Of a stretch of 64,000 nt of DNA, positions 1 through 14,200 are shown piece by piece (within the stretch, counting starts at the first letter, position 1; every line of letters starts with the position of its first letter). The stretch is from Apteryx mantelli. Its lineage: Eukaryota; Chordata; Aves; Apterygiformes; Apterygidae. The notes beneath the pieces were generated by a model. It saw only the letters and a list, made by a program, of their open reading frames with translations. It did no database searches and was not told the DNA's origin. The translations under genes and the position numbers were made by a program. Location of the stretch: positions 87,476,007 to 87,540,006 of the forward strand of contig NC_089978.1 in the NCBI RefSeq assembly GCF_036417845.1. Direction: 5' to 3'.

Positions 1-1894
1 TTTAGATAACTAAAATGAGGGGTTCCTTCAGGGTTCATCCTGCATGGGGCTTGTGGCAAGCTGGGGTATTCCTGGGTCAGTGCACACTAATCTCCCAGCT
101 GCTTTAGGACATCTATTACTGGATGGGGGGGCTGCCTGCTCCTAGATGAGACAGTCATCCTGCACAGTAAGGAACCTTAAAATCTAGCTGTATGCCTGAG
201 GAGGAGGTAGAAGAGCCTTCCAAGGCTAACGACCATGACTGGCTCTTGACTCCGCATCTAGCAGCGAAAAATGGGGTTCTCTTTATGCCCCACAGGGAAG
301 GAGATTCAGTTTCTCAGCCTGGGCAAGTGCCGAAAAAAGAACAGAAGTGGTGAGGACAGCGGGTCTCTGTTTGGAGGTGGAGGGAAGGGCAGCCATGATG
401 CCTGCAGGAAGGCAGGGCCTCAGAGAGAGCGACTTGGGCAGCTGGCTGGTTTGAAACGCTGAAAAGACGGCGACTCTCTGAAGCAGAGTAATGTCAGACA
501 GGGAGAGGGAGTGTGTCACATTGCTCTGCAAAGAGCTGTAACTCCCTAGCACACTTTACTCCTACAGTTAGGCAATGCCTCTGCCGCACCAGAGATCCTT
601 GCTTTCCTGCCCCACTGTATGCAGGGGGGTTAAGCAAGGCCAGCAGGCCCCTGGATCAGCACACATGAGCAAGAGGCAATTTGGATGGTCTGAGGAAGCA
701 GCTCTGTGGTCTGCAGCAAGCCACTTCCGGAGGGGAGGGATGACAGACAGAGACGCAGCGCAGAGACCCAGGGCTAGCACCGTGACAAGGCTCGGTCCAG
801 CTATGCTAGGCTGCTCAGTGTGCGGGAACCAGCAGCTTCAGTCCTCCTGCGACATGCTGGCATCTGGCCAGGCAAAGCTGTAATGGTGGTGAAAGACTGC
901 AAATCAGACTGCACTTGGTGGAAACTATGAACCTTGAGCACCTTGCTGTTACTTGATGCCTTAATCCACTTGCATGGCTGTGCATTGAACATACTAAACA
1001 GCTCACAGCAAAGAACTGGTAAAAACCATTGTTTTTTATCCAGAGCTGATTAAAAAAAAAGCTATTATCTACTTGTTTCTTTAAAATGAATTTTCTCCAG
1101 TTACAAAACAAGCTGGTCTTTATGAATCTCATAATTTATGAGGCCACACACAGGTTTCAGCTGCTGTCAGTTTTCTGTCACAGCCACAGGTATGCCTCCA
1201 GCAATAAATAATACATCTCTATTTCCAGTTGCATCTAATGAAGGTTACAGAACACTTAACAGCAACCCAGCAAAAAGTATTTACGCCAGTCACCTCACAG
1301 GAGAACACTGTCATTTAGCATTCTAGTTCTCTCTTTTGGAATAATAGATGATAAAGGCAATCTGCAAGAAGAAAACAATTCTACTTTCACTCAGATATAT
1401 ATTCAAGGGCATATTAAAAATACTGGATTGAAGCAATTAGCAATGTTCCTGCTTTCTCCATGCTCGAGGAAAATTAGAAGCTGTGCTCTACTTTTACCAC
1501 TATGCTAGTGTTTATTTCATCCAATGGTTTTATGGCAGCCAGCCAAAAGCTGGCGTTGTCTCTAGTTGTAGCAGAAAGAAGTGCTTTGCAAGCCACTAGG
1601 AAGAAGTAGGATTTTGTTGTTGGCCTTTTAAATCTTCAGTGAACTTCTGGTATTCAGCTTGCAGAGAAAATGAAAGTAGATTTTTAAAACCCGTATTAAA
1701 AGTGTAATATTGAGTTGTAAATGGATGAAGGTCATTGAATGATCAGCTATGACTTTTGAATCTCCTTGCTCTGCAGGGAACGGAGAGGAAACTCTGTGAC
1801 AGGTTATGTTTCTCAGTGTCTAGGAGAGCAGATTGTTCCTGAATCTCAGTGCAAAATGTTTTACATCCTGACCACAGCTATTGGCTGTTGGGGC

Positions 1895-1926
<32 letters not shown>

Positions 1927-2104
1927 TATTATGAAACAATTTGGGGAGACCTGAAGTTGTGTACAAGGTAGGAACAAACTAACAACTGTAATACTGCAGC
2001 AAGTTAAACATCAGTTATGTTCACTAGTTCTGGTCACGCTGTTGTCGCACTTTGGGGGACTGGTGGGATTTCTCCATTGTTGTTTTTCTTCCCTCTTGTT
2101 CCAG
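1..2104. other. Upstream flank or intron of PPEF1, no exon recognised
   Basis: I see no conserved coding segment here on either strand. The short open frames have no recognisable similarity and look like chance. The missing N-terminal part of PPEF1 (about 100 residues with an IQ motif in the family) was searched for by eye and not found, so this stretch is probably the intron before the first exon seen. It contains a T/G-rich tract at about 1895-1922. Confidence 0.6.
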
Positions 2105-2277
2105 ATTCTCACTTTTTCAGTGGCCCTGGTGTCTCTCAGATGACAGACTCAGGCTTAAGTTTAACAGAATTCGAAAAGAGGATTGATGTTCCAGACTCCT
2201 ATTATGGACCACGACTCAAGTTCCCCCTCACTACTGCAGATGCCAGTGCTCTTCTTGATGCTTTCAAGAATGAAGAG
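2105..2277 (+). CDS. PPEF1: PPEF1 exon, start of the conserved core ([12 protein letters not shown])
   Basis: Encodes the conserved PPEF segment [16 protein letters not shown] and the start of the helix before the catalytic core ([10 protein letters not shown]). It ends in phase 0 at gaagag|gtaagt. The acceptor is uncertain: ttccag at 2104 follows a strong pyrimidine tract, but ttttcag at 2120 lies 16 bases on. The residues before IDVPDSY are not conserved enough to decide. The upstream coding exon is not visible. Confidence 0.88.
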
Positions 2278-5200
2278 GTAAGTTGCAACTATTTTGATTT
2301 CTTTTTCTTCATTCTACATCTCTGTCAAGCTGTAGCTCCACAATCAGTTGAATCCAATATAAGGCTGTACTGGTGCCAAGGGGGGTATTTCTCCCTTCTT
2401 TTCCATGCCTAGCTATGCATTTCCACTGCTCTTTCCTGACATCTGGCTGGGAGCTAACCCAACAAACCCCCAAATGGTCAGTTCTCAGCTGGACTAGTTC
2501 CCAGGTTTGGCTTACTGCCTTGGCTCTGTGACCACCAGAGCCAGCACTGAGGAGGAGGCAGGGACTGCTGGGAACCTTCTCTTTTAGCACTGAGATTATG
2601 GTGATCATGCAATGGGAACCCTCAGCAGCTGTGAGATGGGAAGCAGTGAGGATACAGGATGGGGGAAGGTATCCTAAGGCAGCCCAGATACTAGTTATCT
2701 TCTTTTTTACTGTGTTAAAAATAGAAATGTGCCAGGCATGGCCCAAAGAGCTCTCCCCCCCCCACACACACACACGTACTTTTGGGAGGAATTGAGGTGC
2801 AGGGGTTAATCACCTTGTTCCAGTGTGTGAGACCCCACCATAAAGGAGAGAGTGAATACAAAGCATTGCAAACGTAGCTGAACAAGATGATATCACAGCC
2901 CTCCTGAGCTCTCTTTCTGCTGCTGCCGAGGCACTGCAAAGGCTCTGGTACTGATTCGCTGTGTATGTTCTTTAGGAAGCCCCTTTGCCTCCCCTTGTAA
3001 GGTGGGAGCGGAGCTGGGGAGGCATTACATGGCACTACTTTGTTGCACCTCTTGAAGTTCAGCATTTAGGCTTAACAGTATATTTACTATAAGTAAGTGA
3101 TAACAATCTATCTTGGTTTTTAATTTACTAAATAATGCTTTTTTTCTGTAATTTTGTGTGGAGGCTGCTCTTACAAGTAGACAGATATAAAGCACATGTT
3201 AAGTGAGAACACCCAGACTTCACCATCAGCTCTCTAATCCTTTCTGTGGTCAGCATTTTTTTAAGGAAGTGATTATGTGTAATTGGCTTTTTTGTTTGTT
3301 TTGAAAACATCCATCTTGCAAAATCAATCATCTGTGGCCTATCTGTCTCCTATACCAAACTTCCTCAGTGATTGCTATGTTTGAATTAAAAGCCTTAAAA
3401 ATCACTGATTGACAAGATCATCATAAAAAGCATTAACAGTGCAGAAGACCAGAAGAGCACTTTTAGAGGAGCAGGGACATAAATCTCTTCAGAAAGGAGC
3501 AATCTTTAAAGAGTGGATGTTTCATTCTCATAACTTTATAATGAGCAGGAAGATAAGTATTAATAAGGCAACCCTTACTGGAGTTTCCCCCTCTCGTTTG
3601 TTTGCAATTTGCTGAAAAATAATTTATGGCTTTTTTTTTTCCTCTTCTTTTTTTTTAACTCGCAGCTAGAGGTAGATCCCTTTTTAGTTACTTTGAACAG
3701 ATGACTTTATGTAATGATTCTGAGTGTGGTACTACCTACTTTCTTATCCTTTCTGTAGGTGGGGAGAGTAAAGCAGCACAGTGGAAATAAGATGGGGAAA
3801 TAAAAATGAGTTCATTAAGGGCCACATATTTGTTCACTGGGAAGCAAGAACAAACCTATGAACATTCCTAATTCCTGCACTAACCCCCACAGCCTGTACT
3901 CGTATTTTAAGGAGGGCTGTAGTGTAAATAATCTGATATAGCTTCCTTGGCAATACAGGCGTCTGGTATTAATGAAGCAGGCAGACATATTGCTACTCCT
4001 AATGAGTCTCCCTTGTCTCGCCCCTTTTTTTCTCACAGCTGCTTCATGCCCGCTACGTACTGCAGCTATTACATGAAACCAGGAGGGTTCTTAAGGAGAT
4101 GCCAAACATCACTCATCTTTCTACTTCCTACTCCAAGGAGATAACCGTCTGTGGTAAGGTGCCAGAGCAAATAACCGCTTTTGGCAGCAGGTTGATACCC
4201 TAAGCAGCTGGAGGATGATCTGGACGTTGCCAATTGTAGCCATCACAAGAAACTTCTCGATGCTTTTTTTTTTGCCAAAGTGCAAATTAGCACAAAGCAA
4301 GAAAAATAAGGTTACTGAGTCACCCATGGTATATTTTAAGAAAGTCCGTCACCTCCTTTTGCCTTTTCTCTTCTTGTTAAGTGTTTCTGAATGAGTCAGT
4401 ATTAAATCAGCTAACACTGCACTGCAGCTTAAATATTCCTGCACTTCCATCTCTAAAAAGGCACCAAGTGTTGTGATGACTGGCTGCCAGTCTCACCATT
4501 TTCTCCTTTTACTGAGAAAAAGACTTTGCCATTGTAATTTACTCAGTAATGATTTTAATGAGAGCTTAATAGGGGTGGCAAATAAGACCTTACATTGACA
4601 GCATGACTGTCTGGAATAAATTGAAATATATAATAAACTCTCATTTCTAAAGGGACACACGGGGATGAATCAGTCTTTGTACAACAAACGAATTAGTCTC
4701 ACAGAATGATGTGAGGTGTCACAAGGTAAAGGCCTCAGAACTAAGAGCCCATTGCCCATCAGTTTTATTAGGCTTTTGTAAGTTATGGATAAAGGGATGC
4801 TGCATCATGACTTGCCATATGGAGTGATAGTGGTAAAACAGAACAGTGGTGGTGACATTAACTCTGACAGCTAGCAGTGTCTGTGTTGTGTACAGTAGGA
4901 AAGTGGTGCAGGGAAGGGCACTGTGACACACGCAGAAAAACTACTAATGTTTTTATAAGACATGGTTATGCACCTACTTTGATTGCCAGGAAAGGGGTTG
5001 TTTAAACGAGATTTTGCATAAACAGTAATTCATTAATCAAGCAAACAGAACCTCTCTCCAAACTAAGGGAACATGGATTCATATTTGCTCACTACACAGC
5101 GTGCTCTTACTAATCAAAGCATAACTCCTCTTATTTGTATCTAAGCAGCATCTAAAGGGTTCCCCTTCCTGTCATTCAAACTAATAGCTTTTGTAACCAG

Positions 5201-8200
5201 AAGGATCTTCTGCAAAAGATGAAAGTCCAGTTTTTAAAGGTAACAGGTCCAAAATGTTGATTTTCTTAAAATAAGGTGTCCCTCCCCCCATATCTTTTTA
5301 ATTTCAAAACAATAGTGAGGATTAAACGTGCATCTGAAATGTTTGTACCCACACACGTGATGAAAAATCTATCGTAGCCTAAAAGAGTCCTTAGAGTGAC
5401 TTCAGCAGGCTCTGAATGAATCAAAAGTTGCACAGAAGACATACAGACAGGGTAAAAATGTCACATCCTTTCTCTCTCTCTCTCTTTTTTTTTTAAGTCA
5501 TTGGTGATGAAGCTGTATTATCACAAGATAAATATCAAAGCTGTCCTGTGCCTTTGTGGTGATGAGTTGCAGATGTGAGAAGGCTGGTTCTGTGCTCATG
5601 AAATTTGCTCATAGGCAGAGGGGAGCTGTGCAGCAGGGGCCCTTCGCACCGAGTGAAGGCCACCTGCCTGTTCAGGGGAGGCCTTTCGGGCAGGACCAGA
5701 TCTGTCCGTCCTGCAGCCTTAGCTCTGAGGCATGGAGGCACAGGAAAGTTCTTGACACTCTCACCACCAGATCCCACCTGCGGGAATCAAACCCTGACCC
5801 TGAATCAGACAGATGCCCAAATGTGTGGTGTACAGTGGACTACTTAGTAGATTTAAATCTCATAGTATTTAGAGGTCTGTCATATTTCTAAAGTACTGAT
5901 CCCTTTGCAGTGACATATTTTGTTTTTCAAATATGTAGTATGGTTGTTCATCTTACATTTCTCTGGACTAACTTTTGACTGTGTGACTGGTCTGATCTTC
6001 AGATCCAGTTGGAAAGACAAAAACTTTCATGCAAGGCAATTGTATAAACTCTGTTAAGTATTTAATTGCCAGATTTCACTGAGCAACTTGATCATGTGTC
6101 TTAAAATGAAGCTGATATACTCTTATTGCAAAGCAAATTATTAAGGAAAACATGGGGGAAAAGTTAGGACTAACTCATGTTTTACAATTCCAGTTTTCTC
6201 TCTTCTTCCCTCTTCTGTGACCAAAAAAAAATAAAATCATATCTTTGTTTCCTGTAGGAGATTTGCATGGAAAACTGGATGATCTTTTGCTGATATTCTA
6301 CAAGGTAAGTTGGTGTCCTGTGACATAGCATTTTGACTTCAAGGCTTGTTGTTAAGAACACTTATTTATGTCTGATAGTTTTCATCGCTGTTAGAATGGT
6401 ACATGTGGTGTGCATGCACCACACACATACATGTGCATACATATGCACAAAAAGAACCCTCTGTAATAATTTGAATGGTGTCTGGGTCTGTCATAGTTTT
6501 TCCTTCTCTGCATTCTTCTGCTGACTGTGAAGGAGAAGATCAGGAGATCTGTCTCTCTCTAAATGTCAAGCTGGAGCACAAACCAAAACTTAGGAGGGTT
6601 CCTTGCAATATCTCTAAAGTCCTATCATCACTGTTTTATATTCCGTATTGGCTCAGGTTTTCTAAAATCAGGAGCTAACTTAGTTCCTGATGTACCTCTA
6701 CACCATGGATAATTTTGGCCCTCCACAATGAATGCAGAAGCTTTCTTGGACCCACTTACACCTTCCATCAATACCTGCAAAGTGTTCTTTTATTATTTTT
6801 TGCTTACAGGAAACAAAAAGGAGTGCTATCTGCTTAAAAGTCTTTTAATTCTTGGAAGCAGTCATGTAGCTTGCACAAAATGGAAATGCACTTTGGACAC
6901 CATTTACGTAGCTTTGAACAGCTGTCCACTTTTCATGTTAAATAAAACAATTCTGTTTTATTGATGTGAAAAAAAAAAGCTTCAGGCTATCTTTTCCACA
7001 ATTGTATATTTAACTGAAGATGGAGGAATTTTCCTGTATTTTGTTTCACATTTCTCTCTAGCATGAATCACCACCTTTCATGTAGCAGATATTCTCTCTG
7101 ATTCGAATTTTCAGTAGGAGAGGATTTGTGTCTGGTGGTTATATATTCATCTACACTGAAAGGAGGCTGTAATGAGTTAAACCAGCTGCTTAAATGGTGC
7201 AGTTCCCCTCCGCTTCCAGCTTCGATACACTTTAACTGACATTTGCTGAGTGGAAGACTTGATTGTTTTATCCAAGTGCACACCTGAAGCCTGTTTATTT
7301 TAAGCATAAGCAGACCTCTACAGGGTTCGGCTTTTCATATGAATCAGTAACTTTTAGCTGATCCTTGGCTTTCTGTATTTAAGCTGTTATTTTAATTAGA
7401 CTTTTTGAAACTGGATATTAAAACAGCATAAGAGTGTGATTCAGATTGGTTTCATCTACCACATCTGGGATGGAACAAAAGAGCTATTTTGAAAATAGAT
7501 GCTCAGGTGTAGTTATATTTACATCAGGAATCGACTTCAAATTTACTCTTCCAGAGTAGGGAGATGATGATTCTTTTTCCCTCTCTAAAGGGATGTTCCC
7601 AAAAGACAAAAACTCTCAGAGCAAGGATAAAAACCCAACTCTAGTAAATTCAGTTGCAAAGCTCCCACAGACTTCACAGGCTAGAGTTCACCCCCAGTCA
7701 TTCACTGACTGTTAAGTTTCTGGGGGACTCCTTCCACCAAACTACATAAAATGGGGGAATATTTTGTTCTTATTTCAAAGTGGTTGAAAAAATAGAGAGC
7801 ACGTGATAGAGCTGCTCAGTTATGTAGAAGCAAATGAATAGATGCAGTATTTCCTGTCCCCTGTGAGCAGTTTACTCAGCTGAGCAGCAAATTCAGTCAG
7901 CCTCTGGGATCCATTTTTCTCCTGTTTCCTAACAACTCAGCTCTAAGTTAGAAGGAATTTCCTCCTCAGAGGTGGCATGAACCACCTGTACCTTGAAACA
8001 AAGCAGTGTGATCTTAAGTGGTGGCCCCAAGAAGCGTGTAGTGAACTCCATTCTGCGTGGAGCCGGGAGGACCTGACCGGGTTGCTGGAGCGTTTCGCAG
8101 GCCTGCGTGCAGACTGCTCTCCTCCAGAATGGGGCTCTGTCCAGGGAACTTTAATCACAATTCATTTAGAAATCTCCAAACCATGAATAGCAGCAAACAC

Positions 8201-11200
8201 ACAGAAGCTAGCAGGCTATAGATTATCAATACAAAGCTACTTGTAACTGTGCGTATAGTTCTTAAAACCAGTTTGGGGTGCTAAGATAATTACCTTTTTC
8301 TCAATAACCGATTTGTAAAGATTCATTCAGTCTTTGTTGAATTACAGCATTTCCTGAAATTCACTGAGACCCTTGAATTTTATAACATGTATTGCTCAGT
8401 TAGCTTGTTAAATGGATGCTATGGATAGACATGCCCTGAAGCTGGAGAACAGACAAATGACAAAGGGAAGTTAATTAATCACTAGCCCAGAAGATACAGT
8501 AATGATGATACCCACGAGCAAGTGACCCCACAACACTTTTCTCCTTATCTTTAGAGGGCCTTATTCACCTCTGACATGTGAGAGGCTGCAACACCCTTTA
8601 ATTTAGTATTGCTCTTATTGCTGGTCAAAACTGCAGAAAAGGAAATAAAAACTTTACATGAGTGCGGAACAGAACTAAAATGGCACATCAAAGGTGAAAG
8701 TCCAAAACAAACTCTCATTTAAAACTAAGAGTTGTGGCTAAGCTTTTCCAGGAGAAGAATGACAGAGAAGACCTGTCTTTCTGTGAACACTGCAGTTGCA
8801 GAGCAGCTGTGCATACGCTGACAATCTGCTGGTAATTCAGATACCTATTAGTTGTAAAGCAAAGCTTTGATTAATCCATCTTTCTATGAGCTGCTGCTGA
8901 GTCTGTCTAGTCTGTTGCACTCTTGAAACTTCTTTCTTTTTTAAACCACTGCAACCCAGCACATTGTCAGAGTCTCATAAGTTGTCACCCTTTGGAGCCC
9001 AGAGCCAACACATGCCTCTTCTAAGTCAACTTGGAGAGAGCAGGGGAGAAGCTATGGCAAAAATCAAGCAAGCTGTATTTACAGCATTCAAAATTGTGCC
9101 GCTGTGGGAGTCGAGAGATCAGGATGACTACTGCATTTTGGCCTTCTTAACAGCAGTACAGGGTACTGACTGAGACAAAAAATGGGTTCATGTTAAGAGT
9201 TTAGTTGGGTCACTGACCAAATTGCACATCCCACAGTAAACCCATTAAAGCAGTATACCAGGGAATGCCGTAGTAATGTAGAAAGTGCTGGACACTTGGG
9301 CAGTAGCATTATTCAGCAGGTATGATGTTTTGCAATGCTGCCAAATCTCATAAGAGTGGCTTCTACAATTGTAATATGATTTTGTAGATTTTGATGAATG
9401 TCCTCTGGACTATAGTCTTTCTTAGGAACTTTGGAAGCATGGACTGCAAACAATGTAAGTATATGAAATCTGATTTCTTACTGTGTAAGGAAACATAAGC
9501 ACCTTCCAACTTGTGTCATAGGAGAATTTTTCATAAACTTGTTGTCTCACATTGAAAATGAATGATTCCTTTCTATTCGTAAGTGCATAGCTTCCTGCCA
9601 GCAGTTGCATTAATAGAAAAGTAGTATTTTATTAGAAAAATAATGTTCCTTTCAGTTTAATTTAATAGATAGAGAAAAGGATTGGAGACAGCATCATGAG
9701 AACAGTCAGGGAGGTCACCTCTCCTCTGATGGCTTGTACAGGTTGTCTGGTGTGGAGACATCTGCACTAAGCAGTGGAAATAAAGAAATATTACATTTTA
9801 AATCTCTGTATTATGCAGACTCTTGCAGATTTTCTAGCAATGTGATCTCATTTGGAATGCTATTATTTCTTTCATTACAGTAGCACAGCAGGGTCTCCAA
9901 ATTTCCTTGTTTTTGTTTCCTTCTGCAGAATGGTCTGCCTTCAGAAAAAAACCCTTATGTCTTTAATGGTGATTTTGTTGACAGAGGGGACAATTCTATG
10001 GAGATACTTATAATCCTGTTTGCATTTCTTCTTATCTACCCCAATGATTTACACTTGAATAGAGGAAACCATGAAGACTACGTCATGAACGTGAGGTAGA
10101 TTTTAGTGGCTGGAGGGGGCATTTGTTTTTTCATTGGAAAGGTTGGAGTCTTTGAATGCTGCTTTAACCACTGTGCTACAGATTTGATCTCTACAACAGA
10201 AATAGTGTTTTCCTGGGTATTCTGGTGTATTTCAGCATTTTTAACATGTATGAGGGGGCAAAGAACATTCTTATTACACACAAACACTTTGATGTAACTC
10301 ATTTCTTGTCTCTGGCCTACTCAGAATCCATTGCAGTCAGTGGGCTTAGAGGAACCCTGAGTATAACCTTGGGGAAAGGGGATGGATTGCCAGACTATAT
10401 TTTAGTTAAATCATTGGCTTTTTCCACAGCATAACAAGAGACATAAGAGTATGCAATAAAATGGAACCAGGAAACCAAGAGTTAACATTTCATTTTCCCT
10501 TCTTTACTTTGTATTTTTCCTAAGCATTTCTTTGTCTTAACTTTTGACTGAGATCTCATTTCCCAGACATAAGGGGCGGGTAAATATCCTAACTTCTACA
10601 TAGGGCAGGTACATTAGTTTGAAAGGTGGCGTTCTGCTCCATTTCGGGAACAGCTAAGACCCCATTTTCTAACGCAGATGTTTGTATTTGGCTGTACAGC
10701 AGTGCCAAAGGGAGATCACAGCCAACATCTCTGGCTAATGAAAGTGTAACTCCTAGATGAAATCATCTCCCAGACGTGAGAAGGACCCAGCAATCCTGGT
10801 CCCTGCAGTTCTAAACTACTCCAGTAACTAGCTGGGTGCCTGGCTGCTAGGGCACTCTTTGCTGTCACTTGGTGCGTGCACACAGAATATATTGCTGCTT
10901 TAGCACAGGCATAAGCCTGGGTTAGCGGCCCAGGTTCAAATCCTGTTGATGATCCATGTAAGAGAACCAGTTTTACGTGCTACTTTACTTTTTTTTCAGC
11001 ACTGCTTCAGAAAAACCTGAAACAACAGGAGTGACTTTGTCTACAGGGGAGGAAAATTGCCCCTAAAAGCAGTGGAAAATATTAACTAAGGCGGTGATGG
11101 TAGAGATGGCAAAGGACGTGCGCATTCCAGCCTGCGGCCATTTGCTGCACATTTTGGTTGGCAGTGTTGCACACGGGTTAATTTGAAGCCTGAGAAGTAG

Positions 11201-14200
11201 GGTGTTATGAAAATGCCCCTCACAGCGAGAATATATTGGTGTTAAAAGAATGAGGAAGCAGAATCCTGGTTCCTTTTGGGAAAACAGGCATTATAGATTA
11301 TGTTGTCTAATAAACATAAGTGATTTAGGATGAAAACTCTAGGGAATTGGGAATTTTTGTGGGAATTTTTACCCCACATCTGTTAGATTCCTTTGAAAAT
11401 TCTTGCTGGTATCTAGAGGGTAAACTGTTTCATTTAGATGAGAAATAGGCCACTCTAATAAGTTCTGGTCTGGATTCTGTTCCTGATCCCTTGTATGTAC
11501 AAGAAATCAGTTTAACTCAATTCTTAAGACAGAGCAGAAGAAAGCACATTTAAACTGAGGTGAGACAGAAATGGCAGGAGGAAAGGAGGGATAGAAAATT
11601 CTGGGCAATCACTGTAATGCAGAAGGGGTATAGTGCAAACCAGCTCATGATGCTGTCCTATTTTCAGATACGGCTTCACAAGAGAAGTTTTGAGGAAGTA
11701 TAAGGTAAGACTCCTCCTCCTTCCTCTTTATTTTCTTCTCAACATTGCACTTGTAAAATGAAACCTGTCTAAGCAAGGAAAATTCCTACTGGTTTATATA
11801 GGTGTAGTGCAGAATTATTTTAGTAAGTAGTTAAAAGTATTTTGAATTTTCAGTGGAATAACTGACAACACAATTATAAGTGTTAGCCTTTTATGCTCAG
11901 AGATCTATGTGATAAAGTAAATAACATTTGTAAGGCCACTCAAGAACACAAGAGAAGATGAAAGAAAAATGAAATGCTCTATCTACAATCAAGCAGTTCT
12001 TAAAGGAAATTTCAGAACATGTTTGTCAATGTTGCAATTCTGGGTGTTGCACAAATGAGTGGAACTGTTCATACAGACTGTTGCAAGCATACTGACAAAA
12101 TTTTGAACTTAGAAGCAACAGAGCCTGCCAAAAATAGGATCTAATTTTTAAAAGTATGTTTTACAGGTCCATGGCAAAATAATTTTGTGTCTTCTGGAAG
12201 ATGTCTTTAGCTGGCTTCCCCTCGCCACTGTCGTTGATAGCAAAGTTCTCATCCTACATGGAGGAATTTCAGACACCACTGATTTGGATTTCCTGAATTT
12301 ATTCGAAAGAAACAAGGTAAGAGATCATGTTCATGTGGGGTTAATTCTGTTTTCTTTAAAGAATTTAGCAGTACAAATGCTAAGATGTTTGCATTAGGAA
12401 AGGAAATGGATACTATGTAAAACAAGTAAGGGAAGAAGAGTCTTAGTTTTCTTCAAAAACAGTGTTTAGAGAGCAAGGATTCAGTAGGTGTTGGGAGCCA
12501 AATGTTTGGCTGCTGTAAAATAACATGGGTCTCTTGACTTCAAAATAGTTAAAACTCTTCAGATACCTCCTTCCTGCAGTGATGACACATTAACCAGAAA
12601 GTATGAAAATTACTTAATGCTCAGGCATTTCTGAACACTTCAGAAATCAGTCTAGCAACATCTCCTTAGCTCTGCCTTTTGTCCTGGGGCTGTGCTTCTG
12701 CCATCTGCTCTGCGTGGGAAAGCTCTCCGCCTGTCATGCCCTCCACTGGCATGGGCTGAACTTTGCGTGGGTGGGAGAGCCTTCCCGGAAGGATCAAAAT
12801 TCAAGACCTGGCCTTGAGAAAGCAGAAACCATGGCTTTTCAGGAATTTAGAAGATAGGTGCAGGCTGTCTAAAATGATGATCAAGCAGAGTTCTTTCAGA
12901 CCAGTGGAAAATGGTGTGTGTGATTTCGTCCTGAAGATTTGGACAACTAAATCGACTTGTCTGCTTGTGAGCAGGGCACTTAGGCTCTTTATAATCAGTG
13001 GAGACCCAGGAGATCCAGTGGCAATCCAGGTCTTATTGTTGCCCAGACATAGGTCTCCAGCACTGTTGATGGAGGCACTGGTAGCCTAGGGATGTCCTTT
13101 CGGGCCTCTAGCTGCCACTGAAGAAAGTCCCCTTCAGAGGTCTATGCCACAGGTCTCCTGTAGGTCCAGTTCATATCTGCCCACCTCATGCTAATGTCTC
13201 AGATATGACAGAGCAGCTTAAAGGGCACAAAATACTTAAGTTTAAGCAACTGAATTGAGGGCCTTGTCATTAGTGTTAGTGGAATCTAGAGCTTTTTCTT
13301 TCTTCCTCATGGTTTCTAATACAAAAATACATGTTTTATTGGACAGTCCAGTGTAGTTCTGTATCTTAAAGATGTGGAAAAGGGCAATGGACACTTCTGG
13401 TCATCCGAGTCACTGTCTAGACTCCAGTGACTGTCCCACTGTATGCTAAAATTGGGTATTATGGATATAGGTGTCTTAATCTGTGAGCTGATTTCCACCA
13501 CCTTTCACCAGGGTTGGCTCAGTGTGTTACTAATGCAGCATCTGTGAAATGCAGAATTAACAAGTCAAAGTTGCTGCCACAGGAGAGCATTGCAAATGTG
13601 ACATGTATGGGACACAACTCAGACTCTGCTGGGCAATATCATGTGGGGCCAACTGATGTTTTTTAATTGGTACCGTTGGCAATTGACAGATCTTCAAATA
13701 CTGGTCAGTGCACTGGGGAATGACTTTTTGTTTCAGTGCCTAGGATCCCCTGGAAGAAATATTTTTCTTTGTTAAATAGTTGAACTTTTTTTTTTTTTTG
13801 GTCCTAAAAATGAGCTAGTGTGAGAAAATATCAAAAGAGAAAAAAAGATACTCCTGGAGAAGAGTCTGTATTAATGGGCATTCATGGAGCCATAGTGCAC
13901 AGCTCTGAAAGAGCAGATGTCCATACATATTGAAGATGGTTGAGTTTATTTAACATAGAGGGCCTGATGTAATACTTCATGAAATTCACTGTTATCCTGC
14001 TAGTACTCCATTAATTTCAGCTGAATTAACCTAGCAGAATGCTACTGTATCAGAGCAGTGAATGTGCTTTGATCATCAGTATCATATACAGGTATATTTT
14101 CAGTTTCCAGTGAAGCTTGGCACATAGGCACCTGTCCTGAGCCCAAGCACTGTATTGCTTGTGTTTGACCGTGACGTGGAATGAGTGCATGTATCTTGCT

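Noticed and set aside
5535..5891. Overlapping open frames of 80 to 111 codons on both strands in a PPEF1 intron
   Set aside because: The frames overlap one another on opposite strands, have no similarity to known proteins and contain no splice context that would join them to PPEF1.
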